From Sphingobacteriales bacterium (GTDB taxonomy: Bacteria; Bacteroidota; Bacteroidia; Chitinophagales; Chitinophagaceae), in contig JAHEFC010000060.1 in assembly GCA_024640385.1 (NCBI GenBank), positions 1 through 13,644 of the forward strand: 13,644 nucleotides of DNA, read 5' to 3'. The notes below the pieces were generated by a model that was not told the DNA's origin, did not search any database, and was given only the letters and a program-made list of their open reading frames with translations. Below are positions 1-6,365 of this stretch, in pieces (the first letter of the stretch is position 1; each line of letters starts with the position of its first letter). The position numbers were made by a program, and so were the translations under genes.

Positions 1-2130
1 CCAGATATTGCCTACATCAGTGAACAAAGCTCCCCTGAACCAGAATCCAAACAGCCGGAACAGGTTGAACCGGTATTCAAGGTTGGCTTCCAGTCTTATG
101 TCAGCGTATTTATCGTTGAATGTTCCATTGGCCAGTGTATCGAAATAGACACTGGAGCCGATTCCCAGTTTACGGATCTGCCATCCTCTCATACTGTTAG
201 GGCCACCGGAATAATAACTCTTGAAGAAGGGCAAGGTAACATCACCCTGCCTGGATTCAGTATTGAATGCAAGCCCGTAACCGGCAAAGGCCCGAAATAC
301 CCAACTGGTTTTTTTATTATTGATATAATGCCTGTAGTCCACATCCAATCTCAAAAACCTGTAAAGATCCCCAAACAGTTTACCCGATGCGGTCTGGCTT
401 TTGAAGAGCTCACCCAGCAGCAGACCCGACTCTTCTCCGTATAGCCTTATGGAACTCGCATGCCTTGGACTACGATGATTGAAATTGCGCGAATAACTGA
501 GATTGGTGCCAAACACAAAACCATTGTTATATGCATAAACCAGCAAAGGATTCTGTTGAATGGCATCTTTAAACAGGCTGTCCGGCCTGATCCTGGTCAG
601 TTCAATGTTCAGGGGTTTGAACTGCCAGGTCACATTGGGTTTGGGTTTCCACTCGTAACCCAGGAATGTGTTGATGGTGAACAGTTCATAATACTGGAAC
701 CTGTTTATATAGGAGATATCAAAAGCAACAATGGTTTTGGCACTCTGGAACTTGTTCTCGAATTTCTTGCTGAAAGGCGTAAGCAGCCAGGGTATGGTGA
801 TCCTGTTGCCCTGGGTGATCTCGGAAGACAGGATCTTGGTAAAATCATTGAATTCTATACCGGTTCTGAGCGTGTTTTCCAGCTGAATCGCCCTTTTGCC
901 TATGTTTCTGTTCCGGAGCCTGAAATTGACATAAAGACCAACCTTGCCCGATCCAACCAGTACCAGCTGGTTGGTATTGAGTACACTACTGCCTTCAAGG
1001 TCCACACTGAAAAATTGTTTTTTGGCGGGGCTCAGGCGGAGGAAATAGTCAATGGTTTTAAGACTGTCGTTGGTTCTTGGCAGGATATTGATATTCTGCC
1101 ATACACCCAGTTTATTCAGGTTGTTCAGTGTCCGGGAAAAATGGTCCTGGCTGAATTCATAGCCGGGTTTCAGCTCGATCTGGCTGGCAATGAACGAAGG
1201 TTTAAATGTATTCTGGAACGAAACGATCTTGAAACCTTCAATATACGTTTCAGTGGTATCTCTTTCCTGGGTGTTCAATTCGTTGGGGGCATCCGGGTAT
1301 ACTGTAAAGGTGCCGATCGTGTATGTTGAAAATCTCGATGAATCCCGTATCGGGTATTGCCTGATATATAGATCCACCTGGGGGTTCTCCCTTCTTCTTT
1401 CTTCTATCTCTGCCAGTCTGCGTATATATTCAAACGGGTCAATAGTAGGGTCGATCAAAGCGGCAAAGCCCGAATCAGCTTCAACAAAAAAATCTTCCCT
1501 CGAGATCTTATAGTAACCATGGTTCCGGAAAACATTGACCATGTTATTCAGCTCCTGATCTACCGAAGCGTAATCAAACGGTTCTCCTTTTTTCAGTTTT
1601 GGCGATTTATTATGCTCCTGCAATATCGATAGCAGGTTGGTGTCATTTAGGTTATAGGCAACAGAATCGATCCTGTACAGTTTACCCGCGTTGACTTCAT
1701 ATTTTACCTTTACCCGGTGTTGGTCTTTTTTAATGGTCAGGGAACTGTCGAAACTAACTGAAGCAGTTCTGTATCCCTTGCTGATCATCAGATTCGTCAT
1801 GTTGACCGTGGACCGTAAAACATGGACACTGTCAAATACAGAGGGGTTCTGGATAACCGGCACGGGAATAATCCAGGGTGCCTTGGGCCAGGGCAGCTTA
1901 CTGTTGGCAAAAACTGCAGCACTGTCCTCGATCTGCTTTTCAAGCTCGGATTTGAGGTCGGCCTTCTTGTCCTTTTCAACTTCTCCTTTGATATTTACCG
2001 TATTTTCGAAAATGAAGGGTGTGTTCTTTGGATATTTCTTTACTACTGTACAGGAACTGATCACACTCAAGCATAGCCCTAATGCAAAAAGGAGAAAGGA
2101 GTTGAAATGTTTTGTTTCGATTAGGGGCAT
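1..2130 (-). CDS. tamL: TamL: lipoprotein-type TamA/BamA-family outer membrane assembly protein (3' end cut by window)
   Basis: The first 710 codons are present; the C-terminus lies left of position 1. The start is the ATG at 2130-2128. Residues 1-27 form a lipoprotein signal peptide ending in the lipobox ISSC (Cys27), so the mature protein should be lipidated, as is typical of the Bacteroidota TamA homologue. Family hallmarks follow: a KKYPKNTPFIFENTVNIKGE stretch shortly after Cys27, POTRA-like segments (one begins near residue 150, another near 265-345), then the barrel from about residue 365. The barrel carries the signature GGPNSMRGW (about 642-650, Arg648), the conserved loop that folds into Omp85 barrels. 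The last visible residues, ALFTDVGNIW, are typical of a late barrel strand, so probably about 50-100 residues are missing. Established role: TamA/BamA proteins insert proteins into, or connect envelope layers at, the outer membrane. It diverges from the RNA methyltransferase across 14 bp. Confidence 0.9.
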   Translation of the reverse strand, partial: MPLIETKHFNSFLLFALGLCLSVISSCTVVKKYPKNTPFIFENTVNIKGEVEKDKKADLKSELEKQIEDSAAVFANSKLPWPKAPWIIPVPVIQNPSVFDSVHVLRSTVNMTNLMISKGYRTASVSFDSSLTIKKDQHRVKVKYEVNAGKLYRIDSVAYNLNDTNLLSILQEHNKSPKLKKGEPFDYASVDQELNNMVNVFRNHGYYKISREDFFVEADSGFAALIDPTIDPFEYIRRLAEIEERRRENPQVDLYIRQYPIRDSSRFSTYTIGTFTVYPDAPNELNTQERDTTETYIEGFKIVSFQNTFKPSFIASQIELKPGYEFSQDHFSRTLNNLNKLGVWQNINILPRTNDSLKTIDYFLRLSPAKKQFFSVDLEGSSVLNTNQLVLVGSGKVGLYVNFRLRNRNIGKRAIQLENTLRTGIEFNDFTKILSSEITQGNRITIPWLLTPFSKKFENKFQSAKTIVAFDISYINRFQYYELFTINTFLGYEWKPKPNVTWQFKPLNIELTRIRPDSLFKDAIQQNPLLVYAYNNGFVFGTNLSYSRNFNHRSPRHASSIRLYGEESGLLLGELFKSQTASGKLFGDLYRFLRLDVDYRHYINNKKTSWVFRAFAGYGLAFNTESRQGDVTLPFFKSYYSGGPNSMRGWQIRKLGIGSSVYFDTLANGTFNDKYADIRLEANLEYRFNLFRLFGFWFRGALFTDVGNIW

Positions 2131-2144
2131 ATAAACGATCACCA

Positions 2145-2888
2145 ATGCTGAGTAAAACGCAGATCAAATATATCCAATCTTTATTCCATAAAAAATTCAG
2201 GGAAGAGTATGGTCAATTTATCGTGGAAGGCCCTAAAATGGCCGAAGAGGCCATTGCCCTTTCCCCTTCGGATATCATCAATATCTATGCCTGCAGTGAC
2301 TGGATTGACTGGAATAACAGTATTCATCAGAATTTGATACAAAAGATCGTGGAAGTATCGGTTCAGGAAATGGAAAAGCTGTCGTCACTACATACTCCTT
2401 CCAATGTTCTTGTGGTACTTCGGAAACCAATGGTAAAGCTTCCTCAAACCTGGGAAGGAATCACGCTTCTGCTCGATGGGATCCAGGATCCGGGAAACCT
2501 GGGCACAATCATTAGGACTGCAGACTGGTTTGGCGTTAAGAACCTGGTTTGTGGAGCGGGTACCGCTGACTGTTATAATCCCAAGGTGATCCAGTCGACA
2601 ATGGGAAGTATATTCAGGGCAACCATATTTTATGAAGACCTCAATAGTTTCCTGGCTCAGAACAGTTCCATACCTGTTATCGCAACCAGCCTTGATGGCG
2701 TTCCCCTCGGGCCCGACGAAAAATGGAAGAATGCTTTCGTGGTAATTGGGAATGAATCAAAAGGTATCCAGCAAAGCATACTGGCCGGGGCTGCAAAAAG
2801 AATATTTATTCCCCGGATCGGCGAGGCCGAATCACTGAATGCTGCCGTAGCAGCCGGGATCATTCTATATGAATTGACGGCAAAATAA
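2145..2888 (+). CDS. SpoU/TrmH-family RNA 2'-O-methyltransferase
   Basis: This 247-residue protein has the three SpoU motifs of the SPOUT (trefoil-knot) methyltransferases: motif 1 around PGNLGTIIRTADWFGV (116-131; Asn118 and Arg124), motif 2 VIGNESKGI (200-208), and motif 3 IPRIGEAESLNAAVAAG (222-238), which forms the SAM-binding knot. The N-terminal part (MLSKTQIKYIQSLFHKKFR) resembles the small substrate-binding domain of RlmB/TrmH-like enzymes. Members transfer methyl groups from SAM to a ribose 2'-OH of rRNA or tRNA; the target cannot be read from sequence. The ATG at 2145 was chosen over an in-frame TTG at 2112. The longer form adds 11 non-conserved residues and would overlap the divergent tamL start, while the family's conserved opening begins at the ATG. 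The gene converges on the permease gene with an 11-bp gap and no clear terminator. Confidence 0.88.
   Translation: MLSKTQIKYIQSLFHKKFREEYGQFIVEGPKMAEEAIALSPSDIINIYACSDWIDWNNSIHQNLIQKIVEVSVQEMEKLSSLHTPSNVLVVLRKPMVKLPQTWEGITLLLDGIQDPGNLGTIIRTADWFGVKNLVCGAGTADCYNPKVIQSTMGSIFRATIFYEDLNSFLAQNSSIPVIATSLDGVPLGPDEKWKNAFVVIGNESKGIQQSILAGAAKRIFIPRIGEAESLNAAVAAGIILYELTAK
2165..2172 (-). promoter_or_regulatory. Putative Bacteroidota -7 element (TATATTTG) for tamL
   Basis: Read on the minus strand, 2172-2165 is TATATTTG, an exact match to the Bacteroidota -7 consensus TAnnTTTG. It would start a transcript near 2159, giving a leader of about 30 nt before the tamL ATG at 2130. No convincing TTG is seen at the -33 position. 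The element lies inside the 5' coding sequence of the divergent RNA methyltransferase, which is expected because the two genes are only 14 bp apart. Confidence 0.4.
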
Positions 2889-2899
2889 AAAGCCGGCGA

Positions 2900-4168
2900 T
2901 CAACTGAATTGTATGGCTTTGGCTGGGCTTATCCGCCTGCTGATCCAGGAAGGGATAAGCAGTATTGCAAAGCAAACCAGGAAGGTCCCGATAGTTACTG
3001 CGATCACCTGCCACCAGATAATATATACAGGCGCCACCTTCATGTAGTAGGCTTCTTCATTTAAAGTGATGAACCCGGTTTTCAGCTGAAGATAACTGAG
3101 CCCAAGCCCTGTTATCAGCCCGAAGAACACGCCCGTCAACGCAATGTAGGCGCCTTGCTGCATGAAGATCTGCTGCACCTTCCAGTCGTTGCTTCCCAAA
3201 GCTTTCAGAACCCCTATCATCCTGGTTCTTTCCAATACCAGAATAATAAGGCAGGTGATCAGGTTGATCACAGCTACAATGGTCATCACGATCAGCAGTA
3301 TATATTTATTCGTGTTCTGAAGATTAAGCCAATCGAATATTTCGGGATAGATCTCTTTCATGGTTTTACTGTCCCATCCAATGGGTAAGGAGGTATAAAT
3401 GCTCTCACTCGTTTCATCCATGGTACTGTAATCCTTAAGGAATACTTCGTATCCACCAATAAGTCCATCGTGCCAGTCGTTCAGTTTGCGGATCAATCCA
3501 ATATCTCCCAGTGCATATGTTTTGTCGTAGATCTCTATGCCTGTCTTATAGATTCCACAGACCTTTAACTTCCGGGTTCTTGGCGCTTCCTGTCCAGGTT
3601 GGATGAAATAGATCAGCAGTTCATTCCCAACCTCGAGTTTGAGTTGCTGGGCATGATATTCTGATATCATGATGTCTGAAGAATAGCCGTCTCCATTGAA
3701 TGAAGGCCATTTCCCCTTCATCCTGAACTGCTCGATCTCTTCAAAATGATAATCTTTATCAACGCCTTTGAACAGGATGCCTTCAATAGTTTCGGTAGAC
3801 TTCAGGATCGCGGATTTAGTGGCAAAGGACTGAAGGTATTTGACCCTGCTGTCAGAAATAATGGCTTTTTCGGCGGTATCGTTTTTCTGAATGGGAAATT
3901 CTTCTGCAATGCTCACCTTAAAAGGCTCAAAATGCTGCACCCTGATATGACCCCAAAAGCTGAAAACCTTTTCGCTGACCACCTTTTGAAAACCATTGAT
4001 AAAAGAAAGGGAAAGGATCATGGCTGCAACACTTAATGCTGTAGCAGCGATGGATAATCTGATAATAAAACGTGAAAACGACTGTTCCCTGTTGAAAGCG
4101 ATACGCCTGGCTATGAAAAACGGAAGATTCAGAACAATGGTTTTTGTTAATTTGTGAAGATAAACCAT
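2900..4168 (-). CDS. LolC/LolE-like ABC transporter permease (FtsX/MacB fold)
   Basis: This is a 422-residue inner-membrane protein with the one-plus-three layout of the FtsX/LolCE family. TM1 is about 36-60, a large periplasmic MacB_PCD-type domain spans about 61-285, and three closely spaced helices follow at about 289-312, 339-362 and 382-407. Two family signatures are visible: the cytoplasmic coupling segment after TM2 (ERTRMIGVLKALGSND, 313-328) and the C-terminal PAKAIQF (415-421). LolCDE-type systems extract lipoproteins from the inner membrane for transfer to the outer membrane, using a LolD ATPase. No ATPase gene is adjacent here, so the partner must be encoded elsewhere, and a different FtsX-fold exporter cannot be excluded. 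The start is uncertain: the ATG at 4168 gives the more family-like length, while the ATG at 4195 adds nine residues and would overlap the divergent gene. Confidence 0.85.
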   Translation of the reverse strand: MVYLHKLTKTIVLNLPFFIARRIAFNREQSFSRFIIRLSIAATALSVAAMILSLSFINGFQKVVSEKVFSFWGHIRVQHFEPFKVSIAEEFPIQKNDTAEKAIISDSRVKYLQSFATKSAILKSTETIEGILFKGVDKDYHFEEIEQFRMKGKWPSFNGDGYSSDIMISEYHAQQLKLEVGNELLIYFIQPGQEAPRTRKLKVCGIYKTGIEIYDKTYALGDIGLIRKLNDWHDGLIGGYEVFLKDYSTMDETSESIYTSLPIGWDSKTMKEIYPEIFDWLNLQNTNKYILLIVMTIVAVINLITCLIILVLERTRMIGVLKALGSNDWKVQQIFMQQGAYIALTGVFFGLITGLGLSYLQLKTGFITLNEEAYYMKVAPVYIIWWQVIAVTIGTFLVCFAILLIPSWISRRISPAKAIQFS

Positions 4169-4173
4169 TTTCA

Positions 4174-5448
4174 ATGCGCATCGGGCTTGTTGCATTTTTG
4201 TTTTTCATCTCATCTGTACCTGCTTTGGCTCAACGGGAGCCGGACCGGATCTTCATGAAAAACATACGAACCGTTAAGTTCCACCAGTTTGGAGATCCGG
4301 TATCATATCCCATCATCAGTTTAACAGGTAACGACAAGCTTGAACTTCATTTTGATGACATGGACGGGGATGTGAAGTATTATTATTATACGCTGGAAAT
4401 GAGAAATGCAGACTGGAGTGCCGTCCAGATGAGTTATTTCGATTATGTCAAAGGATTCACACAGCAGCGCATCAATAATTACAAACTGTCTTCTGCCATG
4501 CTGAGCAGGTATACCCATTACCAGGCTACCATGTTCGACAAGAACCTGATGCCATTCAAAAGCGGTAACTATGTGCTCAAGGTCTTTGTGAACGGTGATA
4601 CATCTAAACTTGCATTCACCAGGAGGGTGTTGGTTGTAGATCCCAGGTTTGGCGTTGCAGCGCAGGTTCAACAACCCTTTTCCCAGCAGTATTTCAGATC
4701 ACACCATCGTTTATTGGTACAGGTGGGTACAAATGGATTTGATATCAGGTATCCCCAACAGCAGGTGAAGCTTTTTATTCTTCAAAATTACCGGTGGGAT
4801 AATGCATTGAGTAATATACAGCCTACCTATCTGAAACAGGACCGTATGGAATTTGTCAATGAACAGCAAATGCTTTTTCCGGCAGTGAAAGAATGGCGAT
4901 GGGCAAATCTCCGAAGTTTCAGATTATTGGGCGACAGGATCAGTGGACAAAAAAATACAGACAGCAGTTACGCTGTTCAGGTGCAGGAAGAGAAACCCAG
5001 AACCAGCCTTTCCTATTTCTATTTTAACGATATGAACGGCATGTATTTCATTGAAACCGTGGAAAGGATAAATCCATTATGGGAAGCCGAGTATGGAAAT
5101 GTGCATTTCACATTCATACCACCCGGGGGTTCCCCGTTCCGTAACCGCGAGCTTTACCTGGTAGGCGAAATGACTGGTTATGGTAACAATGAAGGAGCTA
5201 AGCTGGTATTTAATACTGAAAAGAAAGTATACGAAACTGACCTGAAGCTTAAGCAGGGGTATTATGACTATATATATGCCTTGAAAGATCCTCGTGGTGG
5301 GCCTTTCGAAACGGAACAGACTGAGGGGAATTCCTGGGAAACAGAGAACCGGTATCTTATTTTGATCTACTTCCGTGAGCTGGGTGGCAGGTACGACCAG
5401 TTACTGGGCATAAACATGGTGAATTCGGTCTTCAACCGTCCGAAGTAG
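4174..5448 (+). CDS. Type IX secretion system plug-like protein (DUF5103 family)
   Basis: This 424-residue protein has a Sec signal peptide, MRIGLVAFLFFISSVPALAQ (1-20, cleavage after Ala-Gln). The mature N-terminus carries the conserved start of the DUF5103 family: IRTVKFHQFGDPVSYPII (31-48), LELHFDD (56-62), a YYYYTLEMRNADW stretch (69-81), SRYTHYQATMF (111-121) and SGNYVLKVFV (130-139). The C-terminal third (about 326-370) looks like a small beta-sandwich. From family knowledge, the founding member binds the SprA translocon of the type IX secretion system and closes its periplasmic opening, so a periplasmic, outer-membrane-associated role is expected. I recognise the family from its conserved pattern and did not search. 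The ATG at 4174 was chosen over an in-frame TTG at 4144 because it starts the signal peptide directly. The gene lies 5 bp from the divergent permease start. Confidence 0.82.
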   Translation: MRIGLVAFLFFISSVPALAQREPDRIFMKNIRTVKFHQFGDPVSYPIISLTGNDKLELHFDDMDGDVKYYYYTLEMRNADWSAVQMSYFDYVKGFTQQRINNYKLSSAMLSRYTHYQATMFDKNLMPFKSGNYVLKVFVNGDTSKLAFTRRVLVVDPRFGVAAQVQQPFSQQYFRSHHRLLVQVGTNGFDIRYPQQQVKLFILQNYRWDNALSNIQPTYLKQDRMEFVNEQQMLFPAVKEWRWANLRSFRLLGDRISGQKNTDSSYAVQVQEEKPRTSLSYFYFNDMNGMYFIETVERINPLWEAEYGNVHFTFIPPGGSPFRNRELYLVGEMTGYGNNEGAKLVFNTEKKVYETDLKLKQGYYDYIYALKDPRGGPFETEQTEGNSWETENRYLILIYFRELGGRYDQLLGINMVNSVFNRPK

Positions 5449-5450
5449 GT

Positions 5451-5536
5451 GATTGTCGGATTGGCGAATTAGCTGATTGGCGAATTGTTTCTAAATAATC
5501 CGAAAATCCGTCAATCCGTTTATCCGAAAATCCTTA
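5451..5536. repeat. 8-bp-periodic imperfect palindrome between the plug gene and the SRP RNA promoter
   Basis: The left half (5451-5490) consists of 8-base units: gattgtcg, gattggcg, aattagct, gattggcg, aattgttt. The right half (5497-5536) has units aatccgaa, aatccgtc, aatccgtt, tatccgaa, aatcctta. The right-hand unit read backwards contains CGGATT, which matches the left-hand units, so the halves can pair imperfectly; for example CGGATTG (5457-5463) is complementary to CAATCCG (5512-5518). Perfect 12-mers recur within each half: GATTGGCGAATT at 5459 and 5475, and ATCCGAAAATCC at 5498 and 5522. It begins two bases after the plug gene stop and could act as a weak terminator or be a dispersed intergenic repeat. 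The function is unknown. Confidence 0.7.
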
Positions 5537-5542
5537 CTTTTG
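5535..5542 (+). promoter_or_regulatory. Bacteroidota -7 promoter element (TACTTTTG) of the SRP RNA
   Basis: TACTTTTG matches the Bacteroidota -7 consensus TAnnTTTG exactly. It ends 5 bases before 5548, where the first paired base of the SRP RNA stem lies, as expected for a start site about 5-7 nt downstream. No good TTG is seen near -33; the upstream DNA there is the 8-bp periodic repeat. Confidence 0.65.
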
Positions 5543-5547
5543 CGGCC

Positions 5548-5647
5548 GGCAGGTCTTACACGACCAGCTCCTGCTGAACTCCCCCAGGGCCGGAAGGCAG
5601 CAAGGGTAGGTGGTTGAGCGGTGTGATGTAAATCACCTGCCTTTTTT
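5548..5647 (+). ncRNA. ffs: Small signal recognition particle RNA (4.5S type)
   Basis: The core CCCAGGGCCGGAAGGCAGCA (5583-5602) and the following AGGG form the universally conserved SRP helix 8: a GGAA tetraloop closed by GCC/GGC and the asymmetric internal loop that binds the Ffh M domain. The outer stem closes with GGCAGGT (5548-5554) pairing to ACCTGCC (5635-5641). Inner helices continue the single hairpin (TTACAC with GTGTGA; GACCA with TGGTT). A run of six T residues (5642-5647) directly after the closing stem serves as the intrinsic terminator. With Ffh and FtsY, this RNA targets membrane and some exported proteins to the translocon. It is the short form without an Alu domain, about 94 nt plus the T-run. 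Transcript ends are estimated from the stem and promoter. Confidence 0.93.
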
Positions 5648-5680
5648 ATTTTCTCAAACTAACCAGCTTAAAGTTTTTGT

Positions 5681-6337
5681 ATGAAATTCTTCATAGATAC
5701 CGCTAATCTCGACCAGATCAAAGAAGCCAATGACCTGGGTGTTCTTGACGGGGTTACCACCAATCCTTCCCTGATGGCGAAAGAAGGTATCAAGGGTGAA
5801 GAAGCAGTAATGAAACACTACGAAGCCATTTGCGACCTGGTTGACGGTGACGTTAGTGCCGAAGTGATCAGTACAGATTTCAAAGGCATTGTTGAAGAAG
5901 GGAAGAAACTGGCGGCCATCCATCCGCATATTGTTGTAAAAGTACCTATGATCAAGGATGGTGTAAAAGCTTTAAAATGGTTTTCAGATAACGGTATCAG
6001 AACAAATTGTACACTTATCTTTTCTGCAGGACAGGCGATCCTTGCTGCCAAGGCAGGCGCTACCTACATGTCTCCTTTCATTGGCCGGATTGACGACAGC
6101 AACTGGGACGGGATGGAACTCATCGGCCAGATCTCACATATATACAGTGTACAGGAATACAAAACGCAGATCCTTGCAGCCTCGATCAGAAGCCCGCTGC
6201 ATATTGTGAAGGCCGCCGAACTGGGCGCTGATGTTTGTACATGCCCACTGGACTCGATCCTTGGGTTATTGAAACATCCGCTGACAGATATCGGGCTGGC
6301 AAAATTCCTGGAAGATGCCAAAAAAATGAACGCCTGA
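5681..6337 (+). CDS. tal: Short-type transaldolase (TalC / fructose-6-phosphate aldolase family)
   Basis: This 218-residue class I aldolase of the small transaldolase subfamily opens with MKFFIDTANLDQI and GVTTNPSL (24-31). Lys87 in IVVKVP (85-89) is the Schiff-base lysine, equivalent to Lys85 of E. coli FsaA. Other conserved barrel positions are Asp6, Asn28, and the segments LAASIRSP (165-172) and DVCTCPLD (184-191). Transaldolases move a dihydroxyacetone unit between sugar phosphates in the non-oxidative pentose phosphate pathway. At the position of FsaA Tyr131, this protein has Phe133 (SPFIGRIDD), the residue found in true transaldolases, so transaldolase rather than fructose-6-phosphate aldolase activity is inferred. 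The gene starts 33 nt after the SRP RNA T-run, with no separate promoter recognised, so read-through or a short leader is possible. Confidence 0.9.
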   Translation: MKFFIDTANLDQIKEANDLGVLDGVTTNPSLMAKEGIKGEEAVMKHYEAICDLVDGDVSAEVISTDFKGIVEEGKKLAAIHPHIVVKVPMIKDGVKALKWFSDNGIRTNCTLIFSAGQAILAAKAGATYMSPFIGRIDDSNWDGMELIGQISHIYSVQEYKTQILAASIRSPLHIVKAAELGADVCTCPLDSILGLLKHPLTDIGLAKFLEDAKKMNA

Positions 6338-6365
6338 CCGGGTTCATACCGGCTTCATTGCTATT

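Noticed and set aside
460..1329. 289-codon open frame on the plus strand
   Set aside because: It is antisense to tamL, whose minus-strand frame shows a lipobox, POTRA-like segments and the Omp85 MRG motif. The plus-strand translation resembles no protein family and has no start context.
1691..2134. 147-codon plus-strand open frame opposite the 5' end of tamL
   Set aside because: It is a frame shadow of tamL with low-complexity Leu/Phe/Ser composition; the minus strand is clearly the coding one.
2112..2144. TTG-initiated extension of the RNA methyltransferase
   Set aside because: It adds 11 residues with no family resemblance and would overlap the divergent tamL start; the ATG at 2145 begins the conserved N-terminus.
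4144..4173. TTG-initiated extension of the plug-like protein
   Set aside because: It would put an acidic segment ahead of an otherwise perfect signal peptide that begins at the ATG at 4174.
5451..5536. CRISPR-like array
   Set aside because: Units are only 8 bases, degenerate and contiguous without spacers, and there are no cas genes nearby.
6336..6356. CCGG / CCGG inverted repeat between the convergent transaldolase and phosphoesterase genes as a bidirectional terminator
   Set aside because: Only a 4-bp stem with a 7-base loop and no T-run on either side; too weak to call.
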